From positions 1-64,000 of the forward strand of contig NZ_FNAS01000013.1 in NCBI RefSeq assembly GCF_900101995.1: a DNA stretch of 64,000 bases, written 5' to 3'. Source of the DNA: Riemerella columbipharyngis (GTDB lineage: Bacteria > Bacteroidota > Bacteroidia > Flavobacteriales > Weeksellaceae). The notes below the pieces were generated by a model that saw nothing but the letters and a program-made list of their open reading frames with translations, had not been told where the DNA came from and ran no database searches. Shown in pieces: positions 52,180-60,402 of the stretch. Within the stretch, counting starts at the first letter, position 1, and the number at the start of each line of letters is the position of its first letter. The position numbers and the translations under genes are program-made.

Positions 52180-52930
52180 TTGTATATCGCCGTTTTAGTG
52201 TTTTCTCAAGAAGAGAAAAAAGACACCCTTCCTACAACCAAAAGAGATACAGGGAGTCATCCTGAAATACCAAAAGAAAAGGCAATACACCGATTACACG
52301 TCTTATACCTTTAACAAAGAGGTTAAAAAAAGCGAGGCATTCCAAGGATTTGCATTGTAACACTTCCCGAGTTGCAGCTGGACCCCGTGAGCAATATGGT
52401 AACGAGTATCAAAGGCAGAAAGGTACTTTTCCTTATCAACGGAGTAGAGATATCGGATAACCAAATCAAAAGCGTGACTCCGACAAATGTAGCTCGTAAT
52501 GATGCTTCCGTGAACAACAGCAACCAGTCTTATACCAATCCGTCTTTGGATCTTTATTATTCCCAAAAATTGGGTAAGAAAGACGAATTGAGTTTCAATT
52601 TAATCGGTTCACGTTATACCACCAATTCGTCGCAGTTTAAGCACGAATAGAATACAGCGGACAATGTAGATGTGTTTAATAATGATATGAACCTGAACGG
52701 ATATCGTCAGTGAGGCAGCACACATACATCTGTCTGGAAAAGAGAAACTAAACTTGGGATACCGTACCCTGTCGGTATCGAAGAGTTTGGTCAATTACGA
52801 TGATACCACTCAATTTTTTAACAACAAAAATATGTTTGTACTTGTGTTGAGTTATGATTTTTCTTCGGGCAAAAAACTACAAATAGATAAAAAACTGGAA
52901 AACTCTACCGCACCCGTCGCAACTTTTTAA
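52180..52930 (+). pseudogene. Collapsed TonB-dependent receptor / beta-barrel gene
   Basis: Only pieces of an outer-membrane receptor remain, in changing frames. Near 52,330-52,480 reading gives LPELQLDPVSNMVTSIKGRK then VLFLINGVEI, like the plug domain (LPGVxVDxxGxVTxNGxxxVxVLIDG). Then NQSYTNPSLDLYYSQKLGKK with DELSFNLIGSRYTTNSSQF, typical of a barrel strand. It is followed by stop codons and further pieces, ending in FVLVLSYDFSSGKKLQIDKK and a stop at 52928-52930, like the last barrel strand. Together only ~250 residues of a protein normally ~800 remain, so several deletions occurred. An 92-residue open frame inside (52,372-52,650) is a relic, not a gene. Confidence 0.75.
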
Positions 52931-52959
52931 TTTGAAATGTAATTTTTCTCTCTTTAGAA

Positions 52960-52989
52960 TTTGAATTAAAAATAAAAGTTGTATTTTTG
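52960..52989 (+). promoter_or_regulatory. recA promoter
   Basis: TTTG (52960-52963), an 18-base spacer and TATTTTTG (52982-52989) match the Bacteroidota consensus very well. The recA ATG at 53009 follows 19 bases later. No SOS-type operator could be identified. Confidence 0.75.
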
Positions 52990-53008
52990 GAGATAAAATT
53001 AAATCATA

Positions 53009-54049
53009 ATGAGCAAAGCAGAAGATAAAAAAGCAGGAGATAAGACTATCGATAAAAAGAAAGAGGCATTACAATTAGTCTTGGATAAACTGGACAAGGC
53101 GTATGGTAAAGGAACCGTAATGAGAATGGGGGACGATGCCATTGACACCTCTATAGATGTTATTCCGTCCGGTTCTCTGGGATTGGATTTGGCGTTAGGA
53201 GTAGGTGGCTATCCCAAAGGAAGAATTATAGAAATCTATGGTCCGGAGTCTTCGGGTAAAACGACTTTGACGCTTCACGCCATAGCAGAAGCTCAAAAAA
53301 ATGGCGGAACTGCCGTTTTTATAGATGCAGAGCACGCCTTCGATAGAAGCTATGCAGCAAAGCTGGGAATCAATTTGGAAGATCTTATTATTTCTCAGCC
53401 CGATAATGGAGAGCAAGCCTTAGAAATTGCGGATAATTTAATTCGCTCCGGTGCTATTGATATGGTGGTGATAGACTCTGTGGCTGCTCTTACCCCAAAA
53501 GCAGAGATAGAAGGGGAAATGGGAGACTCCAAAATGGGGCTCCAAGCACGTCTTATGTCTCAAGCCCTTAGAAAATTGACTTTCAATATTTCTAAAACAA
53601 AATGTACCGTTATTTTTATCAACCAGCTTCGTGATAAAATAGGTGTTACTTATGGAAGCCCAGAGACAACTACCGGAGGTAATGCACTAAAATTCTATGC
53701 TTCTATAAGATTGGATATCAGAAAACAAAATCCGCCGATAAAACAAGGCGACGAAGCGATAGGAAGCCATGTGAAAGTAAAAGTGGTAAAAAACAAAGTA
53801 GCACCGCCTTTCAAGTTTGCAGAATTTGATATTATGTACGGCGAGGGAATATCCAAAACCGGAGAGCTGTTGGATATAGGTGTGGATTTGGGAATTGTGA
53901 ATAAGAATGGTTCTTGGTTCAATTATGAGGGTACTAGACTAGGACAAGGAAGAGATGCCGTGAAAAATGTACTCAGAGATAACCCTGAGCTGTCTGAAGA
54001 AATCGCAGAGAAAATAAGAGAGAAACTTAAAAACCCCGAAGGGAAGTAA
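53009..54049 (+). CDS. recA: Recombinase RecA
   Basis: 346 residues. Walker [20 protein letters not shown] (~75-95), [59 protein letters not shown] (L2 loop region) and [19 protein letters not shown]. It forms filaments on single-stranded DNA for recombination and SOS. It has its own promoter and a following terminator. The gene is full-length and without inteins. The decayed TonB-receptor-like gene lies immediately upstream. Confidence 0.99.
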   Translation: MSKAEDKKAGDKTIDKKKEALQLVLDKLDKAYGKGTVMRMGDDAIDTSIDVIPSGSLGLDLALGVGGYPKGRIIEIYGPESSGKTTLTLHAIAEAQKNGGTAVFIDAEHAFDRSYAAKLGINLEDLIISQPDNGEQALEIADNLIRSGAIDMVVIDSVAALTPKAEIEGEMGDSKMGLQARLMSQALRKLTFNISKTKCTVIFINQLRDKIGVTYGSPETTTGGNALKFYASIRLDIRKQNPPIKQGDEAIGSHVKVKVVKNKVAPPFKFAEFDIMYGEGISKTGELLDIGVDLGIVNKNGSWFNYEGTRLGQGRDAVKNVLRDNPELSEEIAEKIREKLKNPEGK

Positions 54050-54055
54050 TATTTG

Positions 54056-54088
54056 AAATAGTTCATCATTATGGTGGGCTATTTTTTT
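54056..54088 (+). terminator. Terminator after recA
   Basis: Stem AAATAGTTCATC (54056-54067) / GGTGGGCTATTT (54073-54084), 12 bp with several G-T pairs and a 5-base loop, then a T run. Confidence 0.7.
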
Positions 54089-54108
54089 ATCTTTACAAAT
54101 CTATTCTT

Positions 54109-55011
54109 ATGGAAAAAATAGCTTCGCCCGGGAAATTGCTTTTGACTTCGGAGTATGTGGTATTAGACGGTGCTTTGGCACTTGCGGTCCCTTCCCAGTG
54201 GGGGCAATCTATGGAGGTAGCAGAAACGGAGGGCGCTCCCTCTGCGATATTCTGGGAAGCCCGCCATCAGGGGGAGAGGTGGCTAAGTGCGGAAATAGAT
54301 TTTTCTAAATGGGAAGTGAAGTCCGCCAATATGTTGAAAGCAGCAGAATTTATTTGCCATACGCTGAAAACATTACAAGGAATAAAACCTTCTTTTCAGA
54401 GTGGTAAGGCTTATCATTTTAAGACCAATCTAGAGTTTCTGGCAAACTATGGCTTAGGCAGTAGCTCTACGCTAATGGCAAATCTTGCAAAATGGTCTGG
54501 TGCTGATGCATTTTTACTCAATGAAAAAGCATTGGGAGGGAGTGGTTATGATATTGCGGTGGCAATGGAGCAGCACGCTCTTTTGTATCAAATAGGACAA
54601 GAAAAAAGAAAGATAAAACACGTGGATTTTACACCTGACTTTAAGGACGAATTGATATTTGTACATCTCAATCAGAAGCAGGACAGCAGAGAGGGCATCA
54701 AGCTGTATAAATCCAAAAACAAAAACTCTCGGTTTATAGAGCGATTTTCCGAGCTTACCAATGCGGTATTGGAAGCTCCATCTTTATCCGATTTTTCAGA
54801 ATTGATGCAGTCCCACGAGGCTTTGCTCTCAGAGTTCTTAGGTTTAGAAACGGTAAAAGAAAAGTATTTCCGAGATTGTCCTGTTTTTATGAAAAGCTTA
54901 GGTGCTTGGGGAGGCGATTTTATTCTAAGTGCTAAGTTTTCGGGCTACAAAGATTATTTTTCGGAGAAGGGATTTGAACATTTATTTGAATACAAAGATA
55001 TAATTCTTTGA
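54109..55011 (+). CDS. GYDIA-type GHMP kinase
   Basis: 300 residues of the GHMP kinase fold. Motif 1: SPGKLLLTSEYVVLDGALAL; motif 2: NYGLGSSSTLMANLAKW (ATP-binding Gly/Ser loop); motif 3: SLGAWGGDFIL. Between them lies GGSGYDIAVAMEQ, which names the GYDIA family I recall from Bacteroidota. The substrate has not been assigned to my knowledge; mevalonate-pathway kinases are the closest relatives, and idi nearby favours such a role. It follows recA by 60 bp after a terminator. No signal peptide is seen; cytoplasmic. Confidence 0.92.
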   Translation: MEKIASPGKLLLTSEYVVLDGALALAVPSQWGQSMEVAETEGAPSAIFWEARHQGERWLSAEIDFSKWEVKSANMLKAAEFICHTLKTLQGIKPSFQSGKAYHFKTNLEFLANYGLGSSSTLMANLAKWSGADAFLLNEKALGGSGYDIAVAMEQHALLYQIGQEKRKIKHVDFTPDFKDELIFVHLNQKQDSREGIKLYKSKNKNSRFIERFSELTNAVLEAPSLSDFSELMQSHEALLSEFLGLETVKEKYFRDCPVFMKSLGAWGGDFILSAKFSGYKDYFSEKGFEHLFEYKDIIL

Positions 55012-55145
55012 TTTACAAAAACTAAAGCATAAAAAAAATAAAATTGTTTTTTCTGATGAATATCATTAAATTTAAGCTCTCTAATCATCATTAGAATAGG
55101 TAAATTTGCAAAATCGAATTAAAAGTAAATTATTATAATATTATC

Positions 55146-56735
55146 ATGGAAAAAATCAAACAGTATTTGGAGAAAATTGGAATTACCAATGCCAAAGAAA
55201 TCATCTACAATCCATCTTATGAGCAGCTCTTTCAAGATGAAATGAGCGATAAAAACGAAGGCTACGAAAAAGGGCAACTTACAAAATCCGGTGCTGTAGC
55301 CGTAAAAACAGGTGTCTTTACAGGGCGTTCGCCTAAGGACAGATATGTGGTAAAAGATGCTACTACAGAAAATACGGTATGGTGGGGAAATGTGAACAGG
55401 CCTACGACCAACGAGATCTTCCAAAGCTGTAAAAAATTGGTAACCGATGAACTTTCTGGCAAAAAGCTCTATGTAGTGGATGCTTTCTGTGGAACCAATC
55501 CGGATACGAGACTAAAAGTAAGATTTGTAATGGAAGTGGCTTGGCAGGCTCACTTTGTTACCAATATGTTTATTCGTCCTTCTGTCTATGAACTTGAAAA
55601 CTTCGGAGAGCCGGATTTCTTGGTTATGAACGGTTCTAAAGTTACTAATCCGAACTGGGAAGCTCAGGGACTTAACTCCGAAAACTTTGTGATGTTTAAC
55701 CTTACAGATAGGATTCAGATTATCGGCGGTACTTGGTACGGCGGTGAGATGAAAAAAGGGATGTTCTCTATGATGAACTACTACCTCCCTCTAAAAGGTA
55801 TGGCGTCTATGCACTGTTCTGCGAATGTGGGCGAGAATGGCGATGTGGCGGTATTCTTCGGACTTTCCGGTACCGGTAAAACGACTTTGTCTGCAGATCC
55901 TAAAAGATTCCTTATCGGTGATGATGAGCACGGCTGGGATGATAACGGCGTGTTTAACTACGAAGGAGGCTGTTATGCAAAAGTGATAGACCTTTCTGCA
56001 GAAAAAGAGCCGGATATCTGGGGTGCTATTAGAAGAGATGCACTCCTCGAAAATGTAGTGGCAGATGACGAAGGAAATGTAGACTACAAAGACAAATCAA
56101 TTACGGAAAATACAAGAGTGTCTTATCCTATTTACCATATTAACAAAATCGTATTGCCGTCTAAAGCAGGGCATGCAAAAAAAATCATCTATCTTTCTGC
56201 GGACGCATTCGGAGTATTGCCACCGGTTTCTATCCTAAGTGATGAACAAGCACAGTACTACTTCTTATGTGGATATACTTCTAAACTTGCAGGTACAGAG
56301 AGAGGTATCACAGAACCTACGCCATCGTTCTCACCGGCATTTGGAGAGGCATTCCTTTCTCTTCACCCTACGATGTATTCCAAAACGCTTCACAGCAAAA
56401 TGAAAGAGCACGGGGCTAAGGCCTATTTGGTAAACACAGGATGGAACGGAACAGGAAAAAGAATTTCTCTAAAAGACACCAGAGCGATTATTGATGCTAT
56501 TTTGGACAGTTCTATCGATAATGCAGAGACTGATGTGATCCCTGTAATGAACCTAAAATATCCTAAATCTTTACCTAAGGTTTCTGATATTTTAGACCCT
56601 CGTTCTACTTACGCATCTCCTTCTGAATGGGAAGCTAAAGCCAGAGATTTGGCAGCGAAATACATTAAAAACTTTGAGAAATATTGCGACACCGAAGAAG
56701 GTAAAGCATTAGTTCCAGCAGGACCTCAATTGTAA
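55146..56735 (+). CDS. pckA: Phosphoenolpyruvate carboxykinase (ATP)
   Basis: 529 residues of the ATP-dependent class. Markers: [60 protein letters not shown] (P-loop-like kinase motif, ~240) and [20 protein letters not shown]. It converts oxaloacetate to phosphoenolpyruvate in gluconeogenesis. Start ATG 55146 gives a normal [11 protein letters not shown] start. A TAAATTTG -7-like box occurs about 40 bp upstream, and a terminator follows. Confidence 0.98.
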   Translation: MEKIKQYLEKIGITNAKEIIYNPSYEQLFQDEMSDKNEGYEKGQLTKSGAVAVKTGVFTGRSPKDRYVVKDATTENTVWWGNVNRPTTNEIFQSCKKLVTDELSGKKLYVVDAFCGTNPDTRLKVRFVMEVAWQAHFVTNMFIRPSVYELENFGEPDFLVMNGSKVTNPNWEAQGLNSENFVMFNLTDRIQIIGGTWYGGEMKKGMFSMMNYYLPLKGMASMHCSANVGENGDVAVFFGLSGTGKTTLSADPKRFLIGDDEHGWDDNGVFNYEGGCYAKVIDLSAEKEPDIWGAIRRDALLENVVADDEGNVDYKDKSITENTRVSYPIYHINKIVLPSKAGHAKKIIYLSADAFGVLPPVSILSDEQAQYYFLCGYTSKLAGTERGITEPTPSFSPAFGEAFLSLHPTMYSKTLHSKMKEHGAKAYLVNTGWNGTGKRISLKDTRAIIDAILDSSIDNAETDVIPVMNLKYPKSLPKVSDILDPRSTYASPSEWEAKARDLAAKYIKNFEKYCDTEEGKALVPAGPQL

Positions 56736-56752
56736 AATTAATATTAAACATA

Positions 56753-56787
56753 GAAAGAGGCTATCCAACTAAGGGTAGCTTTTTTTA
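56753..56787 (+). terminator. Terminator after pckA
   Basis: Stem AAGAGGCTATCC / GGGTAGCTTTTT with a 6-base loop and T run. The core pairs GCTATCC with GGGTAGC. Confidence 0.8.
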
Positions 56788-56881
56788 TTCCTTTTCCTAA
56801 AAAAGTTTCACATCTTTAAAGTTCCTTCAAAGAAATAATACTTCAATATAGTCCGTTATTGATTTTTTTCTCGGCTTTCTT

Positions 56882-57240
56882 ATGAGATATAGAAACAAAA
56901 AACTCCCTTATAGAGAGGGCAGGGGAAGGTATTGTATTAATTCTTTAAATGATTATATTTACTTAATTAGTTGGGAACTATATAAAAAAATTAAAAATTT
57001 TATTGAAGAATACCATCATAGAAAACACCAAGACATTAATAACAAAAAACTAATAGAATTATTTAATTTTGAAAAGAAACAATTTTTCAGAAATATCAAA
57101 TATGATTATATTTACTTAAGTGTCATAAAATCTGGTTAGAGTTATACAAGAGAATTAAAAATTTCATTGAAGAATATCATTATAGAAAACATCAAGGTAT
57201 TAATAACAAAAAACAATAGAATTGTTTAATTTTAAACACA
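56882..57240 (+). pseudogene. IS3-like transposase remnant with internal duplication
   Basis: The plus strand twice encodes a C-terminal piece of an IS3-type OrfB transposase: LYKKIKNFIEEYHHRKHQDI (56,970-57,040) and then LYKRIKNFIEEYHYRKHQGI (57,130-57,190), followed by NNKK and short tails. The consensus in this family is LYxxxxxFIEYYNxxRxHQGLNxKTP. The two copies are near-identical segments of about 130-150 bp repeated head to tail, starting at GATTATATTTACTTAA at 56,951 and 57,104. An 85-residue frame from ATG 56882 covers the first copy but is not a gene. Neither DDE residues nor ends are left. Confidence 0.55.
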
Positions 57241-57405
57241 CCCTAATCAACTTAAATCTGCTTACCCTGATCCAACATTTTGAGATAGTCCCCCTCTTAA
57301 TCCCACTCTATTAAACGATTTACAATGGAAAATATAGAGTTTTTATAATACTTTTGAGAGTATTATAAAAAGAAAATCTTATTTTTGTACCTTAAAGCTA
57401 CTCAA

Positions 57406-58416
57406 ATGTTAGACAAAATAGATGAATACCTGAAAGAAGTTTCTCAGTTTCATTCGGAAACGCTTTCTGAAATAGAGGAATTTAGAATATCATACAATGG
57501 TAAAAAGGGGATTTTGAACTCCATTTTTGAAGAGTTCAAAAAAGTACCGAATGACCAAAAGAAGGCATTCGGACAAAAAATAAACACTTTGAAACAAGCC
57601 GTAAATGCAAAGCTGGAAGAATTAAAAAGTGGGATATCTATGGATAGCACTACGGAAAAACAGGATTTAAGCCGCCCTGGTTACCCTTTGGAATTGGGAA
57701 GTAGACACCCCATCAACTTAGTGAAAAACAAGATTATTGATATTTTTAAATCTATTGGTTTTGCTGTAGCAGACGGTCCGGAAATAGAAGATGATTGGCA
57801 CAATTTTACCGCACTGAACCTTCCAGAACACCACCCAGCAAGGGATATGCAAGACACTTTTTTTATTGAACAAAATCCTGATATTTTGCTTAGAACCCAC
57901 ACCTCTTCGGTACAGATTAGATACATGGAAAAGCACCAGCCTCCCATCAGAATATTAGCTCCCGGAAGGGTTTTCCGAAACGAGGCTGTGTCTGCCCGTG
58001 CCCACTGTATCTTCCATCAAATAGAAGGACTTTATATTGATAAAAATGTAAGCTTTGCAGATTTGAAACAAACTTTGCAATTCTTCACTACAGAACTTTT
58101 CGGAAAATCTAAAATCAGAATGCGACCATCTTATTTTCCTTTTACAGAGCCGAGTGCAGAGGTAGATGTTTACTGGGGACTAAACTCTGAAACAGATTAT
58201 AGGATAACGAAAGGTACCGGCTGGCTCGAGATTATGGGCTGTGGTATGATAGACCCCGCAGTACTAAAAAATGTAAACATAAACCCAGATGAATACAACG
58301 GCTACGCCTTTGGAATGGGAATAGAGCGCATTGTAATGTTGCTCTACCAAATGAGTGATATTCGTATGTTCTTCGAGAATGATATCCGTATGCTGGAACA
58401 ATTCAAAACTCTATAA
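57406..58416 (+). CDS. pheS: Phenylalanine-tRNA ligase alpha subunit
   Basis: 336 residues from ATG 57406. An N-terminal coiled-coil arm ([19 protein letters not shown]) and the class II catalytic core: [37 protein letters not shown] (motif 1), [34 protein letters not shown] (motif 2), [38 protein letters not shown] (motif 3). A TTG at 57385 would add seven weak residues. The beta subunit gene is not nearby, so pheS and pheT are separate, as is common in Bacteroidota. A terminator follows. Confidence 0.97.
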   Translation: MLDKIDEYLKEVSQFHSETLSEIEEFRISYNGKKGILNSIFEEFKKVPNDQKKAFGQKINTLKQAVNAKLEELKSGISMDSTTEKQDLSRPGYPLELGSRHPINLVKNKIIDIFKSIGFAVADGPEIEDDWHNFTALNLPEHHPARDMQDTFFIEQNPDILLRTHTSSVQIRYMEKHQPPIRILAPGRVFRNEAVSARAHCIFHQIEGLYIDKNVSFADLKQTLQFFTTELFGKSKIRMRPSYFPFTEPSAEVDVYWGLNSETDYRITKGTGWLEIMGCGMIDPAVLKNVNINPDEYNGYAFGMGIERIVMLLYQMSDIRMFFENDIRMLEQFKTL

Positions 58417-58436
58417 TTTTTTTCAATCATAATACA

Positions 58437-58472
58437 AAATACCTCACAAAAAGCCATTGAGGTATTTTTTTT
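58437..58472 (+). terminator. Terminator after pheS
   Basis: Stem AAATACCTCA (58437-58446) / TGAGGTATTT (58458-58467) with a run of T. Confidence 0.85.
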
Positions 58473-58477
58473 GAATT

Positions 58478-58795
58478 AACTTGATTTAAGATAATAAGGG
58501 GTTCAATAACTTTTTAAACTATTATTAATCAATAAAAAAATAAGAGTATTGTCCATTTAAGAATTTTTGAGACGAAATTTAGAGAGACTTTAACTCTGTT
58601 TTATATTGAAGATGATATTATCGGTGTTTCCGACTTGATTAAGGGGAAAATATTTCATAAAATTAAGGTAAACTTATTGCAGAAGAATGTGAGAAAGATT
58701 TATCTACCGGAAAAGACGAAATAGAACTTGACAAAAGTTATTTTAGGGCTAAACGTGTTTGTAGAAAAACAGCTATTAGATTAGTAAAATAAGCT
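58478..58795 (+). pseudogene. IS1016-like transposase remnant (IS1595 family)
   Basis: The first ~100 bp match the start of the copy at 35,596 (AACTTGATTTAAG, then GTATTGTCC and GAGACAAAATTTAGAG-like DNA) with a broken frame. Near 58,669-58,793 the frame is KLIAEECEKDLSTGKDEIEL, DKSYFRAKRVCRKTA, which resembles the ISXO2-type catalytic box (GEIEVDESYFGAKRVRGKRG) with the first catalytic Asp. Between these parts lie several stops, so at least one large deletion and frameshifts occurred. No full transposase can be made. Confidence 0.7.
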
Positions 58796-58819
58796 GTCTT
58801 TTTTATACTACATACAAGA

Positions 58820-58846
58820 AACTATCCAATAGAGGATAGCTTTTTT
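58820..58846 (+). terminator. Orphan hairpin with T run
   Basis: CTATCC (58822-58827) / GGATAG (58834-58839) with a 6-base loop, followed by CTTTTTT. No gene ends here; it may have terminated the decayed IS or an older gene. The stem resembles that after pckA. Confidence 0.6.
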
Positions 58847-58942
58847 ACTAAATATCTATTGGTTTTGCTATTAAGCACATTAAAATTAACATATTGATTA
58901 AAAACATATTATATATTTTTTAATAAAAAAAAGAGTAAAAAA

Positions 58943-58973
58943 TTTGTCATTATAACAAAAAAGACTAAATTTG
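58943..58973 (+). promoter_or_regulatory. Promoter of tRNA-Gln
   Basis: TTTG (58943-58946), a 19-base spacer and TAAATTTG (58966-58973) are an exact match to the Bacteroidota promoter consensus. The tRNA starts 15 bases downstream. Confidence 0.8.
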
Positions 58974-58988
58974 CACCACTAAAATCTT

Positions 58989-59060
58989 AGACCCATGGTG
59001 TAATTGGCAACACAGCAGATTTTGGTTCTGTTATTCGGGGTTCGAGTCCCTGTGGGTCTA
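58989..59060 (+). tRNA. tRNA-Gln (anticodon TTG)
   Basis: A complete cloverleaf of 72 bases without encoded CCA: acceptor AGACCCA / TGGGTCT, D stem GTGT/ACAC, anticodon stem GCAGA/TCTGT with loop TTTTGGT giving anticodon TTG, 4-base variable loop, T stem CGGGG/CCCTG with loop TTCGAGT. It has its own promoter and a following hairpin terminator. Immediately after it begins the integrase-bearing prophage, so its 3' half is the likely attachment site. Confidence 0.96.
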
Positions 59061-59091
59061 CAAAAATCTCTGAAAAAGAGTAAAACTCCGA

Positions 59092-59144
59092 AAAAAACGA
59101 CTTATAAAATGATGCTTAAGAGGATTTTTTGTAAGTCGTTTTTT
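59092..59144 (+). terminator. Terminator after tRNA-Gln
   Basis: Perfect 13-bp stem AAAAAACGACTTA (59092-59104) / TAAGTCGTTTTTT (59132-59144) with a 27-base loop and T run. It separates the tRNA from the integrase. Confidence 0.75.
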
Positions 59145-59149
59145 GTTTT

Positions 59150-59190
59150 TTGCCACTAACACTGCCACAATTCATTCTTATTGGTGGCAA
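59150..59190. repeat. Inverted GCCACC-type repeats upstream of the integrase
   Basis: TTGCCAC (59150-59156), TGCCAC (59163-59168) and the mirror GGTGGCAA (59183-59190) lie between the tRNA terminator and the integrase start. The same TTTGCCACC / GGTGGCAAA pair occurs inside the integrase gene at 60259-60291. They may be integrase arm sites or an operator; this is inference only. Confidence 0.35.
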
Positions 59191-59226
59191 TTTTCAAAGA
59201 ACGCTTCATCTATAAATATTTGAAGT

Positions 59227-60402
59227 ATGTTTGAAAAATTTTATCCAGAGAGCAACTCACAAAAAGTAGGTGCGAAAATATTTTCTCCTATGAATGTGAA
59301 CTTTAATCTAAAAAATTACATCAATAAAGATGGTAAATCTCAAATTCTACTCGTTGTAACATCTGAAGGGAAAAGAAAAAGAGTTCCTTTAGATATTTAT
59401 ATTAAACCAACTGATTGGGATAAAAATAAACAACGAGCTAAAAAGAGTGAGGATAGTGAAACCATAAATCTTTTATTAGATCAAATATTCTCTAAAATAT
59501 CAGATATACGGATTCATTATCGATTATCCAAAATACCATTATCCTTAGATAAGCTGATAGAGGAATTCAAAAACAAAACTCCCGATTATGATTTCATTGC
59601 TTTTATGAAACATCATTTAGGGAAAATGATACTAAGACCAAACTCATTCAAAAAACACATTAGTGAAATCAAAAAATTAGAAGAGTATAGAGCCTATATT
59701 CCTTTTCATGAAATCAATATGTCCTTTATAGATAGTTATAAAGGATATTTAGCAAATACAAAAAACAATGCACCAACGACAATAGCATCATCCATAAAAA
59801 TCATCACCAAATTTTTAAGGATAGCCAGAAAATATGGTATTTTTCTAAATTTGAATGTAGATGATATTAAACCTGGAAGCACAAAAGGGAATAGGGTCAA
59901 TTTGAATATCGAGGAAGTTAACCGGCTAAAAGCATACTATTTTAGCCAATTTATAAAGCCCAATCATAAGCTGACACTCGGATACTTCTTGTTTTCTTGC
60001 TATTCTTCATTGAGGATATCTGATATACAAAAGCTCAATCGCCAAGATGTAGAAAGTGATACTCTTACTTATGTAAGCACTAAAACAAATAATATCCATA
60101 CTGTGATCATTACCAAAACAGCTAAAGAAATAGTAGAACATAATCCTGAGCTATTTGTAACCAAAATAAGTGATCAGAAAATGAATAAGGCTCTAAAAGA
60201 GATTGCTAATATATGTAGCATAAAAAAGAAAGTTCATTTTCATGTTGCAAGGCATAGCTTTGCCACCAATTTTTTGAGAAAAGGTGGCAAAATAGAAGAC
60301 TTACAGGTTATAATGGATCACAGCGATATCCAAACTACAATGGTATATGTTCATATCATAAAATCCGAGAGTATAAAAAGTATGTACTTGATGGACGATT
60401 AA
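59227..60402 (+). CDS. Tyrosine recombinase (phage integrase)
   Basis: 391 residues. An N-terminal arm-binding domain (NVNFNLKNYINKDGKSQILL, typical of Bacteroidota integrases), a SAM-like core-binding domain (about 110-215) and a C-terminal catalytic domain with Arg263 (SSLRISDIQKL), His339-x-x-Arg342 (HVARHSFATNF), His365 (MDHSDIQTT) and nucleophile Tyr374 (MVYVHI). It integrates and excises its element by strand exchange. It begins 167 bp after the tRNA-Gln, pointing away from it, so the tRNA 3' end is probably attB. Its stop overlaps the convergent phage gene by 4 bp. Confidence 0.95.
   Translation: MFEKFYPESNSQKVGAKIFSPMNVNFNLKNYINKDGKSQILLVVTSEGKRKRVPLDIYIKPTDWDKNKQRAKKSEDSETINLLLDQIFSKISDIRIHYRLSKIPLSLDKLIEEFKNKTPDYDFIAFMKHHLGKMILRPNSFKKHISEIKKLEEYRAYIPFHEINMSFIDSYKGYLANTKNNAPTTIASSIKIITKFLRIARKYGIFLNLNVDDIKPGSTKGNRVNLNIEEVNRLKAYYFSQFIKPNHKLTLGYFLFSCYSSLRISDIQKLNRQDVESDTLTYVSTKTNNIHTVIITKTAKEIVEHNPELFVTKISDQKMNKALKEIANICSIKKKVHFHVARHSFATNFLRKGGKIEDLQVIMDHSDIQTTMVYVHIIKSESIKSMYLMDD

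Noticed and set aside
52372-52650. 92-codon frame near the TonB-like remains
   Set aside because: It joins a plug-like and a barrel-like piece of a decayed receptor and has no proper start or end; treated as part of the pseudogene.
56882-57139. 85-codon frame as a gene
   Set aside because: It is the first copy of a duplicated IS3-like C-terminal fragment without DDE residues.
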